A stretch of DNA of 64,000 bases from positions 1 to 64,000 of the forward strand of contig JBGAFI010000007.1 of NCBI GenBank assembly GCA_044227325.1. Direction: 5' to 3'. Shown here in pieces: positions 17,508 through 30,116 of this stretch. The DNA comes from PFJX01 sp044227325 (GTDB lineage: Bacteria; Pseudomonadota; Gammaproteobacteria; Burkholderiales; Thiobacillaceae). Numbering within the stretch: the first letter of the stretch is position 1; the number at the start of each line of letters is the position of its first letter. Under the pieces are notes generated by a model. It did no database searches. It saw nothing but the letters and a program-made list of their open reading frames with translations, and had not been told where the DNA came from. Both the position numbers and the translations under genes were made by a program.

Positions 17508-18164
17508 TCAGGTCTCTTCCTTGTCGGGCTTGGGCAGGCTGAAAACCGGCAGGGTCAGATCCCAGGCGATGGCCGCCAGCCGCAAGCCGGCGATGATCGC
17601 CATGCCCATCAGCGCGGCCAGGGTGCGATCCAACAGGGTTTGCAGCAGCAGGTAGGCCACCACGCCGGCGACGGCGGCCGAGGCGTACATGCGGCCCCGG
17701 CGCAGGATCAGCGGGATCTCGGCGCACAACACGTCGCGCAACAGCCCGCCCGCGACGCCGGTGGAGGCGCCCATGATCACCACGACGATGCCGCCGTTGC
17801 CCAGGTTTTCCGAGATTTGCGCGCCGAGGATGGTGAACAGGGCCAGACCCAGCGCATCCGCGTAGAGGATCAGCCGGTCCGGCGGGTGGCGATGGCGGAC
17901 GTAAAGCATGGTGAGCAACGCGGCCACGAGACAGACGTACAGGTAGGCCGGATCCTTGATCCAGAACACCGCGCGGTCGAGCAGCAGATCGCGCAGGGTG
18001 CCGCCGCCCAGCGCCGTCACCGTGGCGATGACCGCGACGCCGATCAGATCCAGGCTGCGGCGGCCGGCCGCCAGGGCGCCGCTGACGGCGAAGACCGCGA
18101 CCCCCACCAGCTCGACAATGCGCAGGATCAGGGGAAGACTGGGGGCGGCGGCTGGCAGATCCAA
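17508..18164 (-). CDS. TRIC-family (UPF0126/YicG-like) cation channel protein
   Basis: A 218-residue polytopic protein with about seven membrane helices. It is built as two UPF0126 repeats, each with the glycine-rich motif: TALGGGTLRDLLL in the first half and GVAGGLLRDVLC in the second. Bacterial TRIC homologues form trimeric potassium-permeable channels. A plausible single-gene unit between the MCP gene and the secreted protein, all on the minus strand. Confidence 0.85.
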   Translation of the reverse strand: MDLPAAAPSLPLILRIVELVGVAVFAVSGALAAGRRSLDLIGVAVIATVTALGGGTLRDLLLDRAVFWIKDPAYLYVCLVAALLTMLYVRHRHPPDRLILYADALGLALFTILGAQISENLGNGGIVVVIMGASTGVAGGLLRDVLCAEIPLILRRGRMYASAAVAGVVAYLLLQTLLDRTLAALMGMAIIAGLRLAAIAWDLTLPVFSLPKPDKEET

Positions 18165-18171
18165 GCCGGAA

Positions 18172-19800
18172 TCAGCTCCGGAAACGGGACACCGTGCTGT
18201 GCAGGGCGTCCGCCAGATCGCGCAGTTCCTGGACGGTGCGGTCCGATTGCTCGATGGCGTGCTCCGTGCGCACGGCGAAATCGGCGACCCGGTTCAGGTT
18301 TTCCGCGATGCTGCTGCTGGCGATGGATTGTTCCTTCACCGAAGCGGTGATCTCCTCCACACCCTGGCGCGCGCCGAGCACCGCGGTGTGGGCCTGTTCG
18401 ACGATGTTGGAGACCTCGCCGCTGCGCTGGGCGGATTCCTCCAAAGCGGTCTCGCCCTTGCGGATGGTGTTCTCCACATGGGAGGAACTGGCCTCCAATT
18501 CGGCGGTGACCCGGTTGATCTCGTTCGCGTACTGGGCGGTTTTTTCCGCCAGCTTGCGCACCTCGTCGGCGACCACGGCGAAGCCGCGTCCCTGTTCGCC
18601 GGCCCGGGCCGCCTCGATGGCGGCGTTGAGGGCGAGCAGGTTGATCTGTTCGGCGATGTCCTTCACGTGCTGGGTCGCGCCGATGATGCTCTGGGTGCTT
18701 TGCAGGAACTGGCCCACGGAACCGGCCATTTCCTTCACCGCGCCCTGCACGCCGGTCATGGCGCCGGACAGTTGGCCCATCATGCTCAGGCCCTTGTCCG
18801 AATAGTCGGCGCTCTTCTCGGAAATTTCCTTGACCCGCTCGGCGCCGTCGGCCACCGAGGCGATGCTGCTGGTCATCTCGTCGACGGCGGCGGCGGTGGA
18901 GGTCAGCGCGCCGGTCTGCTCCATGCTCACGGTGCGCAGGCTGGACGAGGCCTTGGCCAGATTGGCGGAGAGTTCATGCAATAGGGTCGCGTTGCCCTTG
19001 ATGCCGCTCACCATGGTTTGCAGATTGCCCATGAAAGTGTTGAAGGCGGCGGACACCCGGCACAACTCGTTGTTGCCCTGTACGTCCAGGCGCGCGGTCA
19101 GGTCGCCCTCGCCCTGGGCCAGCCTTTCCAGGGAGGTGCCGAGCAGGTTGATCTGGGCCAGGATGTTGGCGACGATGGCCGCGGCGATGCCGAGGCCGGC
19201 GATCACCGCCAGCGCGCTCAGTGCCAGGGTGATGTGCTGGGCGCGCGAGGTGCTGGCCTGCATTTCCTGTTCCCGCGCCTCGATGGACTCCTTCTGGGAT
19301 TTGATACGCTCCTGGAGCATCTTCTTGATCTCGCGCCAGATCGGCGTTTCATCCTTGTTGAGTTGGACCTTGGCTTCCTCGATCAGGCTGTTTTTCACAT
19401 GGTCCTGGATGGAACTCTGCAGCCCTTTCTGCTGTTCCCGTAGTTGGTTGATCTTGCCCAGGATTTCCGTGTGCGCGGCGTCGTTCTTCGCCAGTTCCTG
19501 GGTTTCGGTCAGCAGGGTGTCCATGTCCTTGCTGGCTTTTTCGAAGTTCTGGTAGGCCTTGGGGTTGGCCGGGTCGAGGATGATGTTGCGCAGCGCCTGG
19601 CCCATTTGCAGGCCGTCGGCGTAAAGCTCGGTGAAGTCGAGCAGCAGCCGTTGTTCCTGGCCGATGAAGCTGGTGAATTCGGACTTTGCGCGGTTCAGCG
19701 CCTGGTAGGAAACAAATGCGGAAATCAGGAACAGGGAAAAAACGGCAGCCAGCAGGAAAATCAGTTGGGAACGTACTTTGAACTGTCGCAGATTAAGCAT
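18172..19800 (-). CDS. Methyl-accepting chemotaxis protein
   Basis: A 542-residue chemoreceptor; ATG at 19800 behind GGAG. Membrane helix 1 (LIFLLAAVFSLFLISAFVSY), a periplasmic four-helix-bundle sensor (about 35-190), membrane helix 2 (ITLALSALAVIAGLGIAAAIV), HAMP, then the cytoplasmic signalling hairpin with the invariant tip EAARAGEQGRGFAVVADEVR. It relays ligand occupancy to CheA/CheW, which are not in this window. The C-terminus lacks the NWETF-type pentapeptide that recruits CheR/CheB. Confidence 0.92.
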   Translation of the reverse strand: MLNLRQFKVRSQLIFLLAAVFSLFLISAFVSYQALNRAKSEFTSFIGQEQRLLLDFTELYADGLQMGQALRNIILDPANPKAYQNFEKASKDMDTLLTETQELAKNDAAHTEILGKINQLREQQKGLQSSIQDHVKNSLIEEAKVQLNKDETPIWREIKKMLQERIKSQKESIEAREQEMQASTSRAQHITLALSALAVIAGLGIAAAIVANILAQINLLGTSLERLAQGEGDLTARLDVQGNNELCRVSAAFNTFMGNLQTMVSGIKGNATLLHELSANLAKASSSLRTVSMEQTGALTSTAAAVDEMTSSIASVADGAERVKEISEKSADYSDKGLSMMGQLSGAMTGVQGAVKEMAGSVGQFLQSTQSIIGATQHVKDIAEQINLLALNAAIEAARAGEQGRGFAVVADEVRKLAEKTAQYANEINRVTAELEASSSHVENTIRKGETALEESAQRSGEVSNIVEQAHTAVLGARQGVEEITASVKEQSIASSSIAENLNRVADFAVRTEHAIEQSDRTVQELRDLADALHSTVSRFRS

Positions 19801-19881
19801 TGTCGTCTCCACTCCAAACTACATCGAAAGTTATATGTGAACTAGCAAGTTGCCTTAGTTATCGGCCATAAGCACCAAGAA

Positions 19882-23471
<3,590 letters not shown>

Positions 23472-23475
<4 letters not shown>

Positions 23476-24311
23476 GCGTCGGACTCCTCGAGGATTTCCT
23501 TGGCGTCGTTGGTCAGGTCGTCGAGCTGATCCTGGCCCAGCATCAGGTGGGCGAGAATGGCGTCGCCGCGCTTATCCCATTCGGTGTCGTTGGCGAAGCG
23601 GGAGTAACTGCTTTCGATGTGCTCGGCGAGATGAGTCAAAGCGATCAGGTTCAGGGATTCGATGGGCAGATGGGAACTGAAGATGTCCAGGTCGTGGTGC
23701 TGGCCAATGCCCAGGCGGATGTGTTCCGGCAACTGCCAGCCCTTCGCCAGCAGGCCGCCCACCACCGCGTGGTTGGTGCCGAGTTCCGCGTCCTCCACAT
23801 CGGTGAAGCTCAGGGCAGGCTCCGTGTTGGCTTTCTTCAGCACGTCCCGGTAATTGGGGAAGCGGCGCATCAACAGGGGAATGCCCGAGTCGTGGAACAG
23901 GCCGAACAGATGGGCGTCCTCCTTCGGCGCGCAACCCAGGGTCTGGGCCAGGAACGCGGAAACCAGCGCGGTGCGCGCCGCCTCGTCCCAGAACCGGTCC
24001 AGGCCCTGGGTGGGCACCGCGTTGCGCAGGGACAGGCTCATGACCAGGGCGCTGATGTTCTTCATGCCCAGCATGTCGACGCCGTGCTCGATGGAGGAGA
24101 CCTGGCGGCGCAGGCCGAAGAAGGGCGAGTTGATGGTTTTCAGCACGGCGGCGGCCAAACCCACGTCGGTGGCGATCAGGTGGCCGATTCGGCGCAGATC
24201 GGGTTCGGGCTTGGCGCGTTCGGCGAGCACCGCGTCGACGATGGCGGGACGCGGGGGGATCGCCACGCTGGCGATGATTTTTTCGGCTTCCGCCGTGGTG
24301 AGGTCGGTCAT
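23472..24311 (-). CDS. HDOD-domain signalling protein
   Basis: A 279-residue protein almost entirely made of an HDOD domain: PPRPAIVDAVL..., LIATDVGLAAAVLKTINSPFFG, ISALVMSLSLRNAVP, LFGLFHDSGIPLLM and HAVVGGLLAKGWQLPEHIRLGIGQHH. HDOD proteins are HD-related but usually lack the catalytic HD pair and act as regulators of motility, biofilm or nucleotide signalling. The position next to the chemoreceptor may be coincidence. Its stop overlaps the CTG start of the hydantoinase gene (CTGA), so the two are translationally coupled. Confidence 0.85.
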
Positions 24312-24400
24312 GTCGATACGGATTCACAAGGGATGGAAAACGCGGGGGCATCGGCATGCCCCCGCCAGGGTCTCCCTATTACGGCCGACTTCGCGATGAC

Positions 24401-25225
24401 TTAAATGCCGCGCAGCAATTCGTTGATGCCGACCTTGCTCAGGGTCTTCGCGTCCACCTTCTTGACGATGACCGCGCAATACAGGCTGTACTTGCCGTCG
24501 GCGGAGGGCAGGTTGCCGCTCACCACCACCGAGCCGGCGGGCACGCGGCCGTAGAAGACCTCGCCGGTCTCCCGGTCGTAGATCTTGGTGCTTTGGCCGA
24601 TGTAGACGCCCATGGAGATGACGCAGTTGTCCTCCACCACCACGCCTTCCACCACTTCGGAACGGGCGCCGACGAAGCAGTTGTCGCCGATGATGGTGGG
24701 GCCGGCCTGCACCGGTTCCAGCACGCCGCCGATGCCGACGCCGCCGGACAGGTGCACGTTCTTGCCGATCTGGGCGCAGGAACCGACGGTAGCCCAGGTG
24801 TCCACCATGGTGCCTTCGTCCACGTAGGCGCCGATGTTCACGTAGGAGGGCATCAGCACCACGTTCTTGGCGATGTAGGAACCCTTGCGCGCGGCGGCGG
24901 GGGGCACGACGCGGAAGCCGCCTTCGCGGAAATCGCGGCTGTTGTAGTCGGCGAACTTGGAGGGCACCTTGTCGTAATAGTTGGTGAAGCCACCCTTGAT
25001 GAAGAAGTTGTCTTCCATGCGGAAGGACAGCAGCACGGCCTTCTTGATCCACTGGTGGGTGACCCAGGTTTGCCCCTCGGTGCGCTCGGCGACGCGCAGC
25101 TCGCCCATGTCCAGGAGGTCGATGACGGCCATGACCGCATCCTTGACCTTGGGCTCCACGTTGCGGGGGGTGATGTCGGCGCGGCGTTCAAAGGCTTCCT
25201 CGATGACGACTTGTAGGTCTTGCAT
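24401..25225 (-). CDS. dapD: DapD, tetrahydrodipicolinate N-succinyltransferase
   Basis: A 274-residue acyltransferase. The ATG at 25225 follows AAGGAAAAGAC. A helical N-terminal domain is followed by a left-handed beta-helix of hexapeptide repeats (VLMPSYVNIGAYVDEGTMVD, then VHLSGGVGIGG). It succinylates tetrahydrodipicolinate, the committed step of the succinylase branch of lysine/meso-diaminopimelate synthesis in the cytoplasm. dapC lies 59 bases upstream on the same strand, so both steps are probably co-expressed. Confidence 0.95.
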   Translation of the reverse strand: MQDLQVVIEEAFERRADITPRNVEPKVKDAVMAVIDLLDMGELRVAERTEGQTWVTHQWIKKAVLLSFRMEDNFFIKGGFTNYYDKVPSKFADYNSRDFREGGFRVVPPAAARKGSYIAKNVVLMPSYVNIGAYVDEGTMVDTWATVGSCAQIGKNVHLSGGVGIGGVLEPVQAGPTIIGDNCFVGARSEVVEGVVVEDNCVISMGVYIGQSTKIYDRETGEVFYGRVPAGSVVVSGNLPSADGKYSLYCAVIVKKVDAKTLSKVGINELLRGI

Positions 25226-25284
25226 GTCTTTTCCTTCAATGGGTTGTTGATCGTGCTTTGCGTAATTTATGGACAGTATGCTGG

Positions 25285-26475
25285 CTAACCGCATTCCCGT
25301 ATGAACCTGGAAATTCTGCCAGCGGCCTCGACGCAGGCTTCCAGCCCGTCCACCAGGGCGATGCGCACGAAGCCGCGGCCGGGATTCACCCCCTTCGCCT
25401 CCCGGGCAAGGAAGCTGCCGGGTAGCACGGTGACATGCTGTTGCCGGTAAAGCTCCCGGGCGAATTCGGCATCGTCGCCGGGCGTCCTCGCCCAAAGATA
25501 GAAGGCCGCGTCCGGCGCCTCGAAGCTCAGCGCATCCTTCAGCAGCGGCATGACCGCGGCGAATTTCTCCCGGTACAGGCGCCGGTTTTCCCGCACGTGC
25601 GCCTCGTCGCGCCAGGCGACGGCGGAGGCGGCCTGCACCGCCGGATTCATGGCGGAACCGTGATAGGTGCGATAGAGCAGGAATTGCCTGATCGACTCCG
25701 CGTCGCCGGCGACGAAGCCGGAACGCAGGCCCGGCACGTTGGAGCGCTTGGACAGGCTGTTGAACACCACCAGCCGTTCCTGGCCGCGGCCCAGTTGCCG
25801 CGCCGCGCTCAAGGCGCCCAGGGGCGGATGCGCCTCGTCGAAGTAGATTTCCGAATAGCACTCGTCGGCGGCGACGACGAAACCGTGCCGGTCCGCCAGT
25901 TCGAACACGGTTTTCCACTCTTCCAGGGCCATGACCTTGCCGGTGGGGTTGCCCGGCGAGCAGACGTAGAGGAGATGCGTGTCCGCCCACAGGTCTTCCG
26001 GCACACAAGCGAAATCCATGTGGAAGCCGTTGTCCGGCAGGGTGTTGAGGAAGTAGGGCTTGGCGCCGGCCAGCAGGGCGGCACCTTCGTAGATCTGGTA
26101 GAACGGGTTGGGCGAGACGACGCGTTTCACATGCCTGGTCGGGTCGATGACCGCCTGGGCGAAGGAGAACAAGGCCTCCCGGCTGCCGTTCACCGGCAGT
26201 ATCTGGCTGGCCGGGTCCAGCGCCACGCCGTAGCGCATGCGGCACCAGTCGGCGATGGCGCGGCGCAGATCGTCCGAGCCCTGGGTCGCGGGATAATTGG
26301 CCAGCCCGTGAAGATTCGCGCTCAGGGCTTCCTTGATGAAGGCCGGCGTTGCATGCTTCGGCTCGCCGATGGAAAGATTGACGGCCGCCAGGTCCGGATT
26401 GGGCGTGACGCCGGCGAACAGCTCGCGCAGCTTCTGGAACGGATAGGGCTGGAGTTGGTTGAGTCGCGGGTTCAT
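25285..26475 (-). CDS. dapC: DapC, succinyl-diaminopimelate aminotransferase
   Basis: A 396-residue fold-type I PLP aminotransferase: MNPRLNQLQPYPFQKLRELF start, CSPGNPTGKV, AADECYSEIYF and the Schiff-base lysine in NSLSKRSNVPGLRSGF. It makes N-succinyl-L,L-diaminopimelate precursor from glutamate and the succinyl-keto intermediate, the step after DapD. Pairing with dapD makes the dapC call firm against a general aspartate/alanine aminotransferase. Divergent from the EamA transporter gene. Confidence 0.93.
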   Translation of the reverse strand: MNPRLNQLQPYPFQKLRELFAGVTPNPDLAAVNLSIGEPKHATPAFIKEALSANLHGLANYPATQGSDDLRRAIADWCRMRYGVALDPASQILPVNGSREALFSFAQAVIDPTRHVKRVVSPNPFYQIYEGAALLAGAKPYFLNTLPDNGFHMDFACVPEDLWADTHLLYVCSPGNPTGKVMALEEWKTVFELADRHGFVVAADECYSEIYFDEAHPPLGALSAARQLGRGQERLVVFNSLSKRSNVPGLRSGFVAGDAESIRQFLLYRTYHGSAMNPAVQAASAVAWRDEAHVRENRRLYREKFAAVMPLLKDALSFEAPDAAFYLWARTPGDDAEFARELYRQQHVTVLPGSFLAREAKGVNPGRGFVRIALVDGLEACVEAAGRISRFIRECG

Positions 26476-26522
26476 GGCGCAATCACGGCGCGATCGGCGG
26501 ATACACGAAAGAAACGGATTAT

Positions 26523-27425
26523 ATGACGAGCCCCACCCCCGCCGCCTCCTTCCCGACGGCTCCCCCCGGCCTGGCCCTCGCCAGTTTGCTGGTGGCCGCC
26601 ACCACCTGGGGCCTGATCTGGTATCCCTACCGCCTGCTGGAGATGGCCGGGCTGTCCGGCAGCGTCTCGTCCCTGCTCACCTATTTCCTCGGCGTCATTC
26701 CCCTGCTGTTCGTCGTCCGCGGCCAGGCCTGGCCGCGCGCCGGCCAGTTGCGCTGGCTGCTGGCCGTGGCCCTGACCTCCGGCTGGACCAACCTCTCCTA
26801 CGTGCTGGCCGTGATCCACGGCGAAGTCATGCGGGTCATGCTGCTGTTCTACCTGGCGCCGCTCTGGACCGTGGTGTTCGCCCGCCTGATCCTGAAGGAA
26901 AAGACCGGCGCCACCGGCCTCGCGGTCATCGGCCTGTCCCTGGCCGGCGCCGTGGTCATGCTCTATCGCGGCGGCGGTCCGCCCCTGCCCGCGAACAGCG
27001 CGGAATGGCTGGGCCTGTCCTCCGGCATCGGCTTCGCCCTGGCCAACGTCATCACCCGCAAGACCCGGGACATTCCCATAGAAACCCGGTCATTCTGGGT
27101 GTTTCTGGGGGTCGCCGGCATGGCCGGCGTGTTCGCCGCCGCCGAGCCCAACGCCATCGACACCATCGTCGCCGTCGACGCCACCGGCTGGCTCATGATG
27201 GTGGGCATCGCCCTGTGCCTGCTGCTCGCCACGTTTTCCGTGCAATACGGCCTCGCCTTCGTGCCCGCCAATCGCGCCGTGGTCATCCTTCTGTTCGAAC
27301 TGGTGGTGGCCGCCTTGTCCAGCCGCTGGCTCGCCAACGAAATCATGGACGCCAGGGAATGGATCGGCGGCGCCATGATCGTCGCCGCCACCCTGATCTC
27401 CATCCGGACCCACGCCCACGACTAA
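26523..27425 (+). CDS. EamA/DMT-superfamily transporter
   Basis: A 300-residue protein with about ten membrane helices arranged as two EamA repeats (LVAATTWGLIWYPYRLLEMA in the first; SGIGFALANVITRK and VPANRAVVILLFELVVAALS in the second). Such proteins export or import small metabolites or amino acids; the substrate cannot be told. ATG at 26523 and the dapC start are only 47 bases apart, so the two divergent genes share a promoter region. Ends five bases before the VOC gene. Confidence 0.85.
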   Translation: MTSPTPAASFPTAPPGLALASLLVAATTWGLIWYPYRLLEMAGLSGSVSSLLTYFLGVIPLLFVVRGQAWPRAGQLRWLLAVALTSGWTNLSYVLAVIHGEVMRVMLLFYLAPLWTVVFARLILKEKTGATGLAVIGLSLAGAVVMLYRGGGPPLPANSAEWLGLSSGIGFALANVITRKTRDIPIETRSFWVFLGVAGMAGVFAAAEPNAIDTIVAVDATGWLMMVGIALCLLLATFSVQYGLAFVPANRAVVILLFELVVAALSSRWLANEIMDAREWIGGAMIVAATLISIRTHAHD

Positions 27426-27430
27426 TTCCC

Positions 27431-27802
27431 ATGACCGACATCGTCTCCCTGCTGCACGCCTCCCTCCTGGTCGCCGACCTGGACCGCGCCCGCGCCTTCT
27501 ACGAAGGACTCCTCGGCCTCTCGCCCAGCCCCGCGCGGCCGGAAATGAGCTTCGCCGGCGTCTGGTACGACGTGGGCCGGGGCCAGATCCATCTCATCAA
27601 CCTGCCCAATCCGGACCCGGTGAGCGGCCGCCCGGAACACGGCGGCCGCGACCGGCACACGGCGCTGGGCGTGGCCGACTGGGAAGCCCTGAAAGCGCGC
27701 CTGGACGGCGCGGGAGTGGCCTACACCCTGAGCCGCTCCGGCCGCCGCGCGCTGTTCGTGCGCGATCCGGACGGGAATGCGCTGGAACTGGTGGAAACTT
27801 GA
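27431..27802 (+). CDS. VOC-family (glyoxalase/bleomycin-resistance fold) protein
   Basis: A 123-residue protein with two beta-alpha-beta-beta-beta modules: LHASLLVADLDRARAFYEGLLGL at the start and FVRDPDGNALELVE at the end, including the metal-ligand-type His and Glu (HASLLV, ELVET). It is probably a metal-dependent dioxygenase, lyase or binding protein; the exact reaction is unknown. Likely co-transcribed with the transporter in front (5-base gap). Confidence 0.85.
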   Translation: MTDIVSLLHASLLVADLDRARAFYEGLLGLSPSPARPEMSFAGVWYDVGRGQIHLINLPNPDPVSGRPEHGGRDRHTALGVADWEALKARLDGAGVAYTLSRSGRRALFVRDPDGNALELVET

Positions 27803-27865
27803 AACATCCCCTCGCCGCGCTTCGCTTTCGCCGATCCAAGGCGATCCCTTGCCGGGCGCTTCGGG

Positions 27866-29464
<1,599 letters not shown>

Positions 29465-29599
29465 GTCCTATCCATTTTTATAAATGTGAATACGTCATTC
29501 TAGTTATTTTGCCATGCGCTTTTTCCCGGATTTCCCAGGGTTTCTTGAATATCTTTATTTATCAAATAGTTGCGATTATTTCTCGAGCCGGATTGGCTC

Positions 29600-29615
29600 T
29601 GGCACGCTTCTCGCA
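29600..29615 (+). promoter_or_regulatory. Sigma-54 promoter of the RNA-repair operon
   Basis: TGGCACGCTTCTCGCA differs from the consensus TGGCACGNNNNTTGCW at one position only. It keeps the invariant GG (-24) and GC (-12). The start of transcription is predicted at about 29625-29626, exactly where the first tRNA-like element begins. RtcR, encoded divergently, is the expected activator. Confidence 0.88.
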
Positions 29616-29624
29616 ATAACCGTT

Positions 29625-29706
29625 GCGATCGCAGCCCAGTCGCAAGGGCCCACGGGCAGGGGGTGAAACCCCGCCGGTGCGCGGGGGCCGGATTCCGGTC
29701 TGTCGC
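29625..29706 (+). ncRNA. tRNA-like element A, at the predicted 5' end of the repair transcript
   Basis: By hand it folds as a cloverleaf. The acceptor-like stem pairs GCGATCG (29625-29631) with CTGTCGC (29700-29706): six of seven pairs, including one G-U. A D-arm pairs GCCC (29634-29637) with GGGC (29646-29649) around an 8-base loop. In place of the anticodon arm is a long hairpin (CACGGGC with GCCGGTG, one G-G mismatch, capped by GGGG-TGAAA-CCCC). A T-arm-like stem GCCGG/CCGGT has only a 3-base loop. There is no usable anticodon loop and no CCA. Structure by eye only. Confidence 0.55.
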
Positions 29707-29742
29707 TTTCCGCGTATGCCGCCGTGTCGGGGATGTGATCGT

Positions 29743-29787
29743 GTGCGAGCCAAGGCGGCTCGCCGGGTTCGATTCCCGGCTCGCACC
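29743..29787 (+). ncRNA. tRNA-like element B, an acceptor/T-arm minihelix
   Basis: GTGCGAG (29743-29749) pairs perfectly with CTCGCAC (29780-29786). The latter directly follows a textbook T-arm, CCGGG-TTCGATT-CCCGG (29763-29779). Only 13 bases replace the D-arm, anticodon arm and variable loop. An alternative fold competes: GCGAGCC (29745-29751) pairs perfectly with GGCTCGC (29757-29763). It cannot be a translating tRNA. It could be a mimic of the tRNA top half. Confidence 0.65.
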
Positions 29788-29788
29788 C

Positions 29789-29858
29789 TTTGGATAGCTC
29801 AGTTGGGTAGAGCAGCCGTCCATAAACGGCATGTCGCGGGTTCGAATCCCGCTCCAAA
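29789..29858 (+). ncRNA. tRNA-like element C, a near-complete cloverleaf with CAT in a shortened anticodon loop
   Basis: TTTGGA (29789-29794) pairs with TCCAAA (29853-29858). The D-arm is GCTC-AGTTGGGTA-GAGC (29797-29813). The anticodon stem GCCGT/ACGGC (29815-29830) encloses CCATAA, six bases instead of seven, so U33 is missing before the CAT. The variable region is ATGTC. The T-arm GCGGG-TTCGAAT-CCCGC (29836-29852) is perfect. The first acceptor pair would be C-A and no CCA is encoded. Only two bases separate it from element B. It is either a decayed elongator-type tRNA or, more likely given the context, a maintained tRNA mimic. Confidence 0.7.
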
Positions 29859-29877
29859 ACTGTCCTTTCACGACAGT
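29859..29877 (+). other. Hairpin immediately 3' of the tRNA-like array
   Basis: ACTGTC (29859-29864) and GACAGT (29872-29877) form a perfect 6-bp stem with the 7-base loop CTTTCAC. No T-run follows, so it is not an obvious intrinsic terminator. It may be a processing or cleavage site between the structured leader and the mRNA. Confidence 0.5.
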
Positions 29878-29985
29878 CGTAGAAATTGCAGTACCCGCCG
29901 GCCGCGGCATGCGCAAGCACCCGCTGCCGGTCCGGTCCGGCTCCCGGCCCGCATGGGCGGCAGGGCGCTCGGCGCGGTGACGGGA

Positions 29986-30027
29986 TGGCATTCCCCTCGA
30001 GGCCCGGCCTTGGGAGCCGGGATGCCA
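29986..30027 (+). other. Possible fourth minihelix (element D) in the leader
   Basis: TGGCAT (29986-29991) pairs with ATGCCA (30022-30027), which directly follows a 6-bp stem CCCGGC/GCCGGG with a 7-base loop (30003-30021). Eleven bases separate the 5' strand from this stem. The arrangement is the same as in element B (acceptor strand, short linker, T-arm-like hairpin, acceptor strand), but the loop CTTGGGA lacks the TTC motif. It may be coincidence in GC-rich sequence. The rest of 29878-30116 is GC-rich with no gene seen. Confidence 0.35.
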
Positions 30028-30116
30028 GACCGCCATGCGCCGGACACCCCCCCGTCCGTGTCGTCCGGATAGCCCGCCGGGCCGGCACCCGCCGGCACGA
30101 ATTAACGGAGAACGAA

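Noticed and set aside
29789..29858. Functional elongator tRNA-Met/Ile (CAU) gene
   Set aside because: The anticodon loop has six bases and lacks U33, the first acceptor pair is mismatched, CCA is not encoded, and it lies in tandem with non-tRNA minihelices behind a sigma-54 promoter.
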